Shown: one piece after another, positions 36,723 to 45,086 of the stretch
Layout of the letters: the number at the start of each line of letters is the position of its first letter
Numbering within the stretch: position 1 is the stretch's first letter
Source: Blastocatellia bacterium
GTDB lineage: Bacteria > Acidobacteriota > Blastocatellia > UBA7656 > JADIYM01
Reading direction: 5' to 3'
Length of the DNA stretch: 64,000 nucleotides
Assembly (NCBI GenBank): GCA_016705245.1
Contig: JADIYM010000003.1
Location: 186,001-250,000 of the forward strand
Translations under genes and position numbers: made by a program
Notes under the pieces: model-generated
The model's input: only the letters and a program-made list of their open reading frames with translations
Databases searched by the model: none
What the model was told of the DNA's origin: nothing

Positions 36723-38222
36723 ATGAACCCACGCCAAACCCGATCCATGAGCTCCGCGGCCTGTGCCTTTCTGGCAGCCATGTTCCTGTGCCCCGTTGCA
36801 TTCGCCGGGGACGAAGGAACCGGCAAACCAGTCCCAACACCCGCCGCGTCCGGCACGGCCGCCGCTACCGTCGAAGATCAGCTGCGACGTCAGACGGAAC
36901 TCCTCGAGAGACTCGAGCGTCTCGTCGTTGCCCAGCAGGAACGAATCGACCGCCTGGAGGCGGAAATGGAAGGCCGCACTGCCGAGTCCGTGACGGCGAG
37001 CGGACCCGCATCACCTGGCGCCATCTCGACGCCCGTGTCGGCTTCGATCGAGTCGTCCTCGGCCGGAGTGCCGGCAACAAGCCCGGACGACGACGCCCTC
37101 TCGAAGCGCCTCGAGGAGGTCGAAAAACGATTCGGCAATATCAAGTTTTCGGGTGACATCCGATTCCGCTACGAGGGCTTCTACAACCTGGGCTTCGACC
37201 TGCCCGTCGACGTCAACGCGCGCAACCGCTATCGCGTGAGAGTCCGGGCTGGAATCACTGGCAAGATCGACAATCACTTCGATTGGGGTCTCCGCCTGAC
37301 GACGGGCTCGTTCACGGACCCGATTTCGTCCAATCAGTCCTTGACCGACTTCTACGAGCGCAAGCCAATTGCAGTTGACCGCGCTTTCCTTCACTTCACG
37401 ACCGACTCGAAGCCTGTGAATCTCGACATTCACGCTGGGAAATTCGAGCCCACGTGGAAAAAGACTGCCTTCACCTTTGACAACGACCTTCAGGTTGAGG
37501 GCCTATCGGAACGGTTGAAGTTCAAGGTCAGTGACGACGATCCGCTCCGGTCCGTGACACTTACGGCCTGGCAGCTTCCATACCGGGAGCGGTCGGTCGG
37601 CGCCGACGCGTTCATCTTTGGAGGCCAGATCCTCACCGACTGGACGTGGTCCAAGAACTGGTCGTCGACGCTCTCGGGAACCTTCCATGACTTCGAACAG
37701 ATCAACGTCATTCCGCCCGCACTCGGCGGCAGCCCGACTGTCGTCAACAGCGTGATCGAGTACGGAACGACGAACACGGTCGTTCGCAATCCGTTCACCG
37801 ACGTCCTCGAGTACCGGTCGGACTTTCGCGTGATCAACGTGCTCGGCGAGTTGACCTACAAGGGAATTCACCCGCGATTTCCCCTGCTCTTCTCGGTCGA
37901 GTGGCTCCGCAACACCAGCGCGTTCAACAACGAGAAGGACGGCGGCCACGCGTACGTCATCCTCGGACAGCGCAAGCAGCAGGGCGACTGGTACTTCGAC
38001 TACGGCTTCATGAAGGCCGAGCGCGAAGTGTTCCCGTCGGTCTTCATGGAGAGCGACGTGCTCCAGACGAATTCCGTGAATCACTGGGCCACGGCTGCCT
38101 ATATGATTCGAAAGAACATCGAGTTGTCGGGCCGGTATTTCTTCGAGCGGCGGCTCCAGACGCTGTCGCCTGAGAATCGCTGGCTGAACCGTTTCCAGCT
38201 CGACATGGTGTACTCGTTCTAG
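36723..38222 (+). CDS. Outer-membrane porin, probably phosphate-related
   Basis: A 499-residue beta-barrel protein. The signal peptide (MSSAACAFLAAMFLCPVAFA, residues 10-29) is followed by a short coiled coil (RRQTELLERLERLVVAQQER) that probably trimerises in the periplasm. An amphipathic beta-barrel then ends with the terminal aromatic NRFQLDMVYSF, the outer-membrane insertion signature. It matches the putative porin (Porin_5/phosphate-selective OprP-like) type. Its place just before pstB suggests it carries phosphate. Upstream, TTCAC-like words at about 36529 and 36561 hint at PhoB binding but do not form a clean 11-bp array. Confidence 0.85.
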   Translation: MNPRQTRSMSSAACAFLAAMFLCPVAFAGDEGTGKPVPTPAASGTAAATVEDQLRRQTELLERLERLVVAQQERIDRLEAEMEGRTAESVTASGPASPGAISTPVSASIESSSAGVPATSPDDDALSKRLEEVEKRFGNIKFSGDIRFRYEGFYNLGFDLPVDVNARNRYRVRVRAGITGKIDNHFDWGLRLTTGSFTDPISSNQSLTDFYERKPIAVDRAFLHFTTDSKPVNLDIHAGKFEPTWKKTAFTFDNDLQVEGLSERLKFKVSDDDPLRSVTLTAWQLPYRERSVGADAFIFGGQILTDWTWSKNWSSTLSGTFHDFEQINVIPPALGGSPTVVNSVIEYGTTNTVVRNPFTDVLEYRSDFRVINVLGELTYKGIHPRFPLLFSVEWLRNTSAFNNEKDGGHAYVILGQRKQQGDWYFDYGFMKAEREVFPSVFMESDVLQTNSVNHWATAAYMIRKNIELSGRYFFERRLQTLSPENRWLNRFQLDMVYSF

Positions 38223-38284
38223 CAGGCAGGAACCCGGGACCGGCAACGGCCGGTCCCATCGACGACCGAATGGAGAACCTTCCA

Positions 38285-39171
38285 ATGGACGATCACTCCG
38301 CGACACTACAACCCGCTTCCGCACCCGCCGAGGACGACGTGATCGTCACCCCGATGAGTCCGCCCAGGCCCCGCGCGGGCCGGACAGGAACCCTCGACGA
38401 GGTCCTGGCCGGGACGTCTACGAAGTTCTCCGTCGAGAAGGCGAATTTCTACTATGGGGCGAAGCAGGCGCTCTTCGACATCTCGATCAATCTTCCGAAG
38501 GGAAAGGTAACGGCCTTCATCGGGCCCTCGGGGTGCGGAAAGTCGACACTCCTCCGCTGCTTCAATCGGATGAACGACACGATCCCGGGAACACGAGTGA
38601 CGGGAAAGATCGCCCTCGACGGTCGTGACATCAACGCACCGAGAACGGATGTGGTTGGCTTGCGGCGAAGCGTCGGAATGGTCTTTCAGAAGTCCAATCC
38701 GTTTCCGAAGTCGATTTACGACAATGCCGCCTATGGAGTCCGCATCAACCGGATGCAGACGTCGAAATCGGACCTCGACGACCGCGTCGAGCGCGCACTG
38801 CGGGGTGCCGCGCTCTGGGAAGAGGTCAAGGACCGACTGAAGGACTCTGCGCTCGGACTCTCCGGTGGTCAGCAGCAGCGCCTCTGCATCGCGCGAGCGC
38901 TTGCCGTCGAACCAGAGGTCATCCTGATGGACGAGCCATGCTCGGCACTCGACCCCATCGCCACGCAGAAAATCGAAGAGCTGATCGTGGAGCTCAAGGG
39001 CGACTACACGATCATCATCGTGACCCACAACATGCAGCAGGCAGCGCGGGTTTCGGAGCTTACGGCGTTCTTCTGGCTCGGCAAGCTGATCGAATACAAC
39101 CCGACCGAACGAATCTTCACGAACCCGACGAACAGATGACGGAAGACTACGTCACAGGGCGGTTCGGGTAA
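38285..39171 (+). pseudogene. pstB: Phosphate ABC transporter ATPase PstB, frameshifted at the extreme end
   Basis: The ATP-binding subunit of the Pst transporter. It has Walker A IGPSGCGKSTLL near residue 80, the signature LSGGQQQRLCIARALA near 200, Walker B VILMDEP and the switch histidine in IIVTHNM. An N-terminal extension of about 45 residues (Pro/Ala/Asp-rich) precedes the usual start. ATG 38285 is preferred because GGAGAA lies 7 bp upstream. Near 39136 one base is missing: restoring it gives the family-typical end TNRMTEDYVTGRFG and a stop at 39169, instead of stopping at TNR. The enzyme core is complete. Confidence 0.93.
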
Positions 39172-39195
39172 CGACAGCACCTGCGAGGAACCTCA

Positions 39196-39855
39196 ATGCA
39201 CAGACCGATCGATCCCGATATTCACAAGCTCCGCGACAAGATCCTCATGATGGGTGGCGCCGCGGAGAATGCCATCGCGCGTGCGACTCAGGCGCTCGTC
39301 GAACGTGACTCGTCGATCGCGGATCAGGTCATCAGGGACGACGACCGCATCGACCAGCTAGAGCTCGAGCTCGACGAGGCGTGCATCGAAACGCTCGTCT
39401 TGCAGCAGCCCGCCGCCTCGGACCTGCGATTCGTCGTCGGCGTGGCAAAGGCTGCTCCAAACATCGAGCGCATCGCGGATCACGCGGTCAATATCTGCAA
39501 GCACGTCATCAAGCTCAACAACGAGCCGCAGCTCAAGGCCTACGTCGACATCCCGAAAATGAGCGCGATCGTTCAGGAAATGCTCGTGGCGGGTCTCGAC
39601 GCTTTCACGAGCGTCGATCCGGACCGCGCGTGGGACGTCATTCGACGTGACGACGAGGTCGACGAGCTTCACCGCAAGGTAATGAAGGACCTGACGGCCT
39701 GCATGATGGACGATCCGGCGTCCGTGCCGCGCGCCGTCGAATTGATGTTCGTGAGCAAGCACCTCGAGCGGATTGCCGACTACGTGACGAACCTTTGTGA
39801 GCTGGTCGTCTACATCAAGCGCGGAAACGTGATCAAACACGTAATCGAGGAATAA
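39196..39855 (+). CDS. phoU: Phosphate signalling regulator PhoU
   Basis: A 219-residue all-helical protein with two PhoU three-helix repeats (HKLRDKILMMGGAAENAIAR; MLVAGLDAFTSVDPDRAWDV) and the metal-binding E/D-rich helices (RDDDRIDQLELELDEACIET; DDEVDELHRKVMKDL). It couples the Pst transporter to the PhoR kinase and represses the Pho response when phosphate is plentiful. It lies 24 bp after restored pstB and 2 bp before phoB. Confidence 0.96.
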   Translation: MHRPIDPDIHKLRDKILMMGGAAENAIARATQALVERDSSIADQVIRDDDRIDQLELELDEACIETLVLQQPAASDLRFVVGVAKAAPNIERIADHAVNICKHVIKLNNEPQLKAYVDIPKMSAIVQEMLVAGLDAFTSVDPDRAWDVIRRDDEVDELHRKVMKDLTACMMDDPASVPRAVELMFVSKHLERIADYVTNLCELVVYIKRGNVIKHVIEE

Positions 39856-39857
39856 CC

Positions 39858-40610
39858 ATGGGCCCTTCGGGATCCGTTCGACGCCGAATCCTCATCATCG
39901 AAGACGACGAGGACATAGCCAACTCCATCAAATACAACCTCGAGCGCGAGGGCACATTCGAGGTTCGCATCGCCAACACGGGTGAAGAGGGACTCAAGGA
40001 GATCACTCGAATGGCTCCGGCACTCGTCCTTCTCGACGTCAATCTGCCATTGATGAGCGGCTTCGAGCTCTGCCGGCGCCTGCGGCGCGACGAGGAGACG
40101 GCCCGCATACCTATTCTCGTGCTGACGGCCAGGACGGACGAGAGCGACCGGGTGCTCGGTCTTCAACTCGGGGCCGACGATTACGTCGTTAAGCCGTTCT
40201 CGATGCGCGAGCTCGTTGCGCGCATCCACGCGGTCCTGCGCCGCACCGAGGGCGAGGCCGCGCTCTCTCCGACGTATGAAGACGAGCATTTATTCATCGA
40301 TTACGACAACTTCATCGTCCAGGTCGACGGTGAGGTAGTCCGCCTGACGCGAAAGGAGTTCGCGCTCCTGCGCCTGCTCACCGAGGCACGCGGACGCGTG
40401 TTGACGCGCGACTATCTGCTCGACCGTGTCTGGGGGCTCGACTACTACGGCGAGTCGCGCACGCTCGACGTGCACATACGGCGCGTTCGCAAGAAGTTGA
40501 ATCTCGAGGCCTACATCGAAACGGTCATCGGTGTTGGCTACCGATTCGTCGGACAGACGGCCGATTCCAAGGCGGAGCCTCGAGCACAGGAGTCGGGTGC
40601 GCGCGGTTAG
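39858..40610 (+). CDS. phoB: Response regulator PhoB (OmpR family)
   Basis: A 250-residue two-domain regulator. The receiver has IIEDDEDIANSIKYNLE, the phospho-acceptor Asp in PALVLLDVNLPLMSG near 61 and KPFSMRELVARI near 112. The winged-helix C-terminal domain ends with RTLDVHIRRVRKKLNLE and TVIGVGYRFVG, as in PhoB/OmpR. A tail of about 15 residues follows. It should bind the Pho-box array in front of pstS. Confidence 0.94.
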   Translation: MGPSGSVRRRILIIEDDEDIANSIKYNLEREGTFEVRIANTGEEGLKEITRMAPALVLLDVNLPLMSGFELCRRLRRDEETARIPILVLTARTDESDRVLGLQLGADDYVVKPFSMRELVARIHAVLRRTEGEAALSPTYEDEHLFIDYDNFIVQVDGEVVRLTRKEFALLRLLTEARGRVLTRDYLLDRVWGLDYYGESRTLDVHIRRVRKKLNLEAYIETVIGVGYRFVGQTADSKAEPRAQESGARG

Positions 40611-40643
40611 TCCCTCAGGAAGGCGCGCAAAGCGGCGAATTAC

Positions 40644-41795
40644 ATGACCGGCGATCCGAGTTCACTATTGCAGTTCATTCTGCGGCGCGGCGAGACAGGT
40701 CCCGAGGCGGGGACCGCAACGGACGCTCAGCACGCGATGGATCAAACAAGCCAGTTGATGGAAGCGATTCTCGATGGCATGCAGGAGGGCCTCGTTGCGA
40801 TCGACAGCAATACCGAGGTCATTCTGTACAACAGCGCCGCCTCGCGGATCTTCGAGCTTCCGCCGCGTGTCCCCCTGCCTCGACCTCGTTTGATCGAGAT
40901 TTCGCGCGACCCGGAGATCAACGACGCGTTTCGTTCGGTGCTAAAGTCGGGCATCCCCGAGCAGCGCCGCGTCGAAGTACGACGGCGCGACAGTCGGGTC
41001 TTTGCGCTGAACGTGAATCCGATCGGACCGGGCAGTCTCGAATCGTCGAAGACCGGAGCGGCCGGCGTTTTCTTCGACATCACAGAGCTCGAGCGGCTCG
41101 AACGAATCCGTCGCGACTTTTTCGCGAATCTCTCGCACGAATTGCGAACGCCGCTAACGGCTGTGCTTGCGTACATCGAGACCCTCCTCGACGGGGCGAT
41201 CGACGATCCGCAGAACAACGTGCGCTTCCTGAACATCGTGCAGAAACACGCGCTGAGAATGCAGGCGCTCGTCCAGGACATTACGGACCTCTCGATGATC
41301 GAGTCCGGCGAAGTAACGCTTCACATCGAGGTTCACGACCTGGCGCAGATTGTCGACGAGATGCTGGTGCTTGCCGGCGCCAGGGCGGAGTCTGCAGAAG
41401 TTGCGCTCGTCAATCGCGTCCAGCGTGGCTTTCGCGTCTGCGCGGACCGATACCGGCTCGAGCAGATTCTCAACAACCTCCTTGACAATGCGATCAAGTT
41501 CAATCGGGCCGGAGGGAAGGTCGAGATTCTCGCAGAGAGGAACGAAGCCGGCGCATCGGTCATACACGTTCGCGACAACGGCACTGGTGTTTCGAAAACC
41601 GATCTGCCACGCGTCTTCGAGAGGTTCTTTCGGGCAGATCGCTCGCGCTCGCGCGATGCTGGCGGCTCAGGTCTCGGGCTTGCCATCGTCAAGCATCTTG
41701 CTCGAGCCCACGGCGGGTCAATCACCGTCGAAAGCGAGCAGATGAAGGGCTCGACTTTTACCGTCGAGCTTCCTGACTGCGAGTCGTGTCAATGA
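40644..41795 (+). CDS. phoR: Phosphate sensor kinase PhoR, soluble form
   Basis: A 383-residue histidine kinase. A PAS domain (about 30-145: MEAILDGMQEGLVAIDSNTE) is followed by HisKA with FFANLSHELRTPLTAVLAYI (phospho-His near 167). The HATPase has NNLLDNAIKFN (N box), VRDNGTGVSK (G1), FERFFRADRSRSR and GGSGLGLAIVKHLA (G2). There is no N-terminal membrane helix, unlike classical PhoR, so docking on PhoU or PstB would be the only route of signal input. The start ATG 40644 lacks a strong ribosome site. It lies 33 bp after phoB. Confidence 0.92.
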   Translation: MTGDPSSLLQFILRRGETGPEAGTATDAQHAMDQTSQLMEAILDGMQEGLVAIDSNTEVILYNSAASRIFELPPRVPLPRPRLIEISRDPEINDAFRSVLKSGIPEQRRVEVRRRDSRVFALNVNPIGPGSLESSKTGAAGVFFDITELERLERIRRDFFANLSHELRTPLTAVLAYIETLLDGAIDDPQNNVRFLNIVQKHALRMQALVQDITDLSMIESGEVTLHIEVHDLAQIVDEMLVLAGARAESAEVALVNRVQRGFRVCADRYRLEQILNNLLDNAIKFNRAGGKVEILAERNEAGASVIHVRDNGTGVSKTDLPRVFERFFRADRSRSRDAGGSGLGLAIVKHLARAHGGSITVESEQMKGSTFTVELPDCESCQ

Positions 41796-41934
41796 GGGTC
41801 CCGTGTTTCGCAGATGTGTCCCGCCTCGAGTCCGTAACACGGCGGCCCGACTCGAGGCAATCGGCCGAACATCAATCCTTGCAGCACTTCACATGGAGGC
41901 AGCGCGTTCGGTCGGGTGATCTCAATCGCACTGC

Positions 41935-41974
41935 GGTCACGAACATGTCACAGCGATGTCACATGGCGTTTACA
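41935..41974 (+). promoter_or_regulatory. Pho-box array upstream of pstS
   Basis: Four heptamers in exact 11-bp phase: GGTCACG (41935), TGTCACA (41946), TGTCACA (41957), GTTTACA (41968). The central pair with its 4-bp spacer is the PhoB box plan known from Escherichia coli. A possible -10, TAGCGT (41984-41989), lies 9 bp downstream and pstS starts at 42036. There is no good -35, as expected of PhoB-activated promoters. Confidence 0.85.
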
Positions 41975-42035
41975 CACGCCCGATAGCGTCTTGCGTTGGT
42001 ATGGACAGGATTTCGTCGAAAAGGAGAATTCGGAC

Positions 42036-43127
42036 ATGCGCCTGAAATCAAGGCTAATCACTACGGGAATGCTCTCATTGGCACTGCTCGCCGGGGCCTG
42101 CGGAGGGGCAAGCGATGGGCCGGTCAAGCCGGGGGGCGAATCCAACTCGGGCGGTCTCGCGATTCAGGGCGCCGGAGCCACGTTCCCCTACCCCCTCTAT
42201 TCAAAGTGGATCTCGGAATACAACAAGAAGAACCCGTCGTTGAAGATCGATTATCAATCGATCGGATCCGGCGGCGGCATCAAGCAGATCACGGAGCGTA
42301 CGGTGGATTTCGGGGCGACTGATGCGCCGATGAATGACGAGCAGCTCAAGGCCGCGCCGAAAGAGATCCTGCATATTCCGACCGTGCTTGGCGCCGTCGT
42401 CGTGACTTACAACCTCCCGGAAGCAAAAAACCCGATTCAGCTCGACGGCCCGACCGTCGCCGCAATCTTCATGGGAGACATCAAGAAGTGGAATGACCCG
42501 AAGATCGCCGCGATGAACGAGGGAGCGGCACTTCCCGACAAGGACATCGCCGTGGTGCACCGGTCGGACGGCAGCGGGACGACCGCCATCTTCGTCGACT
42601 ATATGGCGAAAGTCAGCCCCGAGTGGAAGGACAAGGTCGGGGTTGGGACTTCCGTGAACTGGCCGACGGGAATCGGCGGCAAGGGCAACGAGGGAGTGTC
42701 TGGTTCGGTGAAGCAGACGCCTGGTTCGATTGGCTATGTCGAGTTGATTTACGCGAAGCAGAACAATCTGTCGGTCGCGTCGATCAAGAATTCGGCTGGG
42801 AAATTCGTGACCCCGTCGCTCGAGTCCGTTACCGCGGCTGCGTCAGGCGTCGCCGCTCGCATCCCGGACGATCTCCGTGTCTCGGTAACGAACGCGGACG
42901 GTGAAGCGTCGTATCCGATTTCGGGCTTCACGTACCTGCTCGTCTACAAGGACCAGGACGACGCGGTGAAGGCCAAGGCACTCGTCGAGTTCATCTGGTG
43001 GGCCCTTGCCGAAGGCGAGAAGATGGCTGCGGATCTCGGATATTCGGCACTTCCGCCTGAAGTCCTCACCAAAGCCCAGGCCAAGGTCCGGTTGATCAAC
43101 GTCGGTGGCAAAACGTTCGTCCCGTAA
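42036..43127 (+). CDS. pstS: Phosphate-binding lipoprotein PstS
   Basis: A 363-residue periplasmic phosphate receptor. It has a lipoprotein signal with lipobox LAGAC (Cys 22), then a Gly/Ser linker. Binding-site motifs follow: GAGATFPYPLYSKWISEY, IGSGGGIKQITERTVDFGAT and VHRSDGSGTTAIFVDY, which contact phosphate in the family. ATG 42036 is chosen for its AAGGAGA site and because it begins the signal peptide. It hands phosphate to PstC/PstA and is expected to be strongly induced by phosphate lack. Confidence 0.97.
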   Translation: MRLKSRLITTGMLSLALLAGACGGASDGPVKPGGESNSGGLAIQGAGATFPYPLYSKWISEYNKKNPSLKIDYQSIGSGGGIKQITERTVDFGATDAPMNDEQLKAAPKEILHIPTVLGAVVVTYNLPEAKNPIQLDGPTVAAIFMGDIKKWNDPKIAAMNEGAALPDKDIAVVHRSDGSGTTAIFVDYMAKVSPEWKDKVGVGTSVNWPTGIGGKGNEGVSGSVKQTPGSIGYVELIYAKQNNLSVASIKNSAGKFVTPSLESVTAAASGVAARIPDDLRVSVTNADGEASYPISGFTYLLVYKDQDDAVKAKALVEFIWWALAEGEKMAADLGYSALPPEVLTKAQAKVRLINVGGKTFVP

Positions 43128-43194
43128 ACCTGCATTGGACGGCCGCGCGTGACCACGACTGGCCGCGCGCGGCCGCCTCATCGGCGGAATTTCC

Positions 43195-44175
43195 ATGGAC
43201 ACACCGGCAGAGCAGACATCGGCTCCATTGACGATCCTCGAACGCCTCCGGCCGTCGCATCTCGGCGACTTCTTGTTCCGGGCGATTACACTCGCGTTCG
43301 CATCGCTCGTACTCGTGCTCATCGTTGCGATGTTGTTCGAGATGATCCAGAACTCGATGTTGTCGTTTCAGAAGTTCGGGTTCGGCTTCATCACGGCAAC
43401 GGTCTGGGATCCGCCGGCTCGCGAGTTTGGCGCCCTGCCGTTCGTATACGGGACCATCGTTACCTCGATCCTCGCGCTGATCCTTGCAGTTCCGATCAGT
43501 ATCGCCGTGGCGGTGTTCGTCACGTATCAGGCGCCGATGGCGATTCGGCGACCCGTCATATCGCTTCTCGTCGAGTTGCTGGCTGCGATTCCGAGTGTGG
43601 CGTATGGGCTTTGGGGAATCTTCGTTCTCGTTCCCTTCATGCGTGAGACGGTCAATCCCGTCCTCAGGTCGACACTCGGCTTCACTCCACTCTTCGACGG
43701 ACCCAGCTTCGGACTGGGAACGCTGACGGCCGGCGTGATCCTCGCCATCATGGTGACGCCGATCATCACCACCGTCTCGAGAGACGTTCTGGCTGCGGTG
43801 CCGTCACATCAGCGAGACGGTGCCCTTGCCCTCGGGGCGACGCAATGGGAAGCGATCCGGGTGGTCTTCACGTATGCGCTGCCCGGCATCGTCGGTGCGA
43901 TCATTCTCGGTTTGGCGCGTGCCATCGGTGAAACGATGGCAGTCACGATGGTCATCGGCAACCGCCCGGACATCACGGTTTCGCTCTTTTCTCCGTCGTA
44001 CACGATGGCCAGCGTGATCGCGAACGAGTTCACCGAGGCCACCGAGCAGATCTACCTTCACGCGCTGATAGAGATTGGAGTGCTGCTCTTCGCGGTGAGT
44101 TTCGTCGTCCGCGCGGCAGCGCAGCTTCTCGTGCGGTATGCCACGCGCGGCCGCAACATCGGGAGGGAGGGCTAG
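43195..44175 (+). CDS. pstC: Phosphate ABC transporter permease PstC
   Basis: A 326-residue inner-membrane permease with six main helices (AITLAFASLVLVLIVAMLFE; FVYGTIVTSILALILAVPIS). The ABC permease EAA loop reads DGALALGATQWEAIRVVF near 215, then PGIVGAIILGLARAIGETMA. The N-terminal helix and its periplasmic loop (WDPPAREFGALPFVYG) are standard for PstC. It pairs with PstA, 3 bp downstream, to form the channel. Confidence 0.95.
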   Translation: MDTPAEQTSAPLTILERLRPSHLGDFLFRAITLAFASLVLVLIVAMLFEMIQNSMLSFQKFGFGFITATVWDPPAREFGALPFVYGTIVTSILALILAVPISIAVAVFVTYQAPMAIRRPVISLLVELLAAIPSVAYGLWGIFVLVPFMRETVNPVLRSTLGFTPLFDGPSFGLGTLTAGVILAIMVTPIITTVSRDVLAAVPSHQRDGALALGATQWEAIRVVFTYALPGIVGAIILGLARAIGETMAVTMVIGNRPDITVSLFSPSYTMASVIANEFTEATEQIYLHALIEIGVLLFAVSFVVRAAAQLLVRYATRGRNIGREG

Positions 44176-44178
44176 GTC

Positions 44179-45038
44179 ATGTCATCCATTGCTCGACCAG
44201 TTGCCCGCGGCGTCGGATTTCGGCTCGGCCTCGATGCCGTTGCCCATTCGTAACGGCTGGCGCGTCGCTCCTCGTGATTGCCGTACTGGTCATCATCCTC
44301 GGATACATGCTGTATCGGGGAATCGGGGCCATCAATGTCTCGTTCTTCACCGATCTCCCGAAGCCGGTCGGCGAACCGGGAGGCGGCATCGCCAACGCCA
44401 TTGTTGGTTCGGCCATTATGCTCGTCGTGGCCATTCTGCTTTCGCTCCCGATAGGTGTTCTCGCGGCGATCTACCTCTCGGAGTTTGGCCACGGCTGGTT
44501 TGCCCAGACACTTCGGTTCCTGACGGATGTCCTCGCCGGCATTCCGTCGATCGTCGTGGGAATCTTCGCGTACACGCTCATCGTCATTCCGATGCGCAGT
44601 TTTTCAGGTTGGGCCGGCGGCGTTGCGCTCGCCATCATCATGCTTCCGGTCATCATTCGAACGACCGAAGAGATGCTCCGACTTGTCCCCCAGTCGCTGC
44701 GTGATGGAGGCCTGGCCGTCGGAGCTCCGAAGTGGCGCGTCACGGTCGATATCGTGCTTGCCTCATCCATCAGCGGGATCGCAACGGGTACGCTTCTCGC
44801 CATCTCACGTGCGCTCGGAGAGACGGCGCCGCTGCTCTTCACGGCTCTCGGCAGCTCGTTGTGGACCACGAACCTCGAGCGCCCGATGGCTTCGATGCCC
44901 GTGCAGATCTACACCTACGCCATCTCGCCCTATGATGAGTGGCATCAGAAGGCATGGGCGGCGGCATTCACACTGGTGGCGATCATCTTCGTCCTGAATG
45001 TCGTCGTCCGGTTCCTGACGCGCAGCAAGCACGGGTAG
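44179..45038 (+). pseudogene. pstA: Phosphate ABC transporter permease PstA, frameshifted near its start
   Basis: About 286 residues when restored. From ATG 44179 the frame reads MSSIARPVARGVGFRLGLDA, then hits TAA at 44251. Adding one G (TCG-GTA) gives AHSVTAGASLLVIAVLVIIL and a standard PstA: first helix, EPGGGIANAIVGSAIMLVVA, the EAA loop DGGLAVGAPKWRVTVDIVLA near 180 and the SRALGETAPLLF segment. Without correction, translation could restart only at GTG 44274, inside the first helix. Because pstS and pstC are intact, a sequence error is likelier than loss of the transporter. Confidence 0.9.
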
Positions 45039-45073
45039 TCGCCACGACCGTCCGTTCGGTGATGCTCCGCTGC

Positions 45074-45086
45074 TATACTCGCGGCC
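45074..45086 (+). promoter_or_regulatory. -10 element for a probably leaderless aroC transcript
   Basis: TATACT at 45074-45079 lies only 7 bp before the GTG start of aroC at 45087. Transcription from it would begin at or next to the start codon. There is no ribosome-binding site, and the -35 is poor (TCCGTT/TTCGGT). Confidence 0.5.

Noticed and set aside
39130..39171. Programmed frameshifting as the explanation of broken genes
   Set aside because: The sites lack slippery heptamers with downstream structure, involve unrelated genes, and mostly sit in plain short homopolymers.
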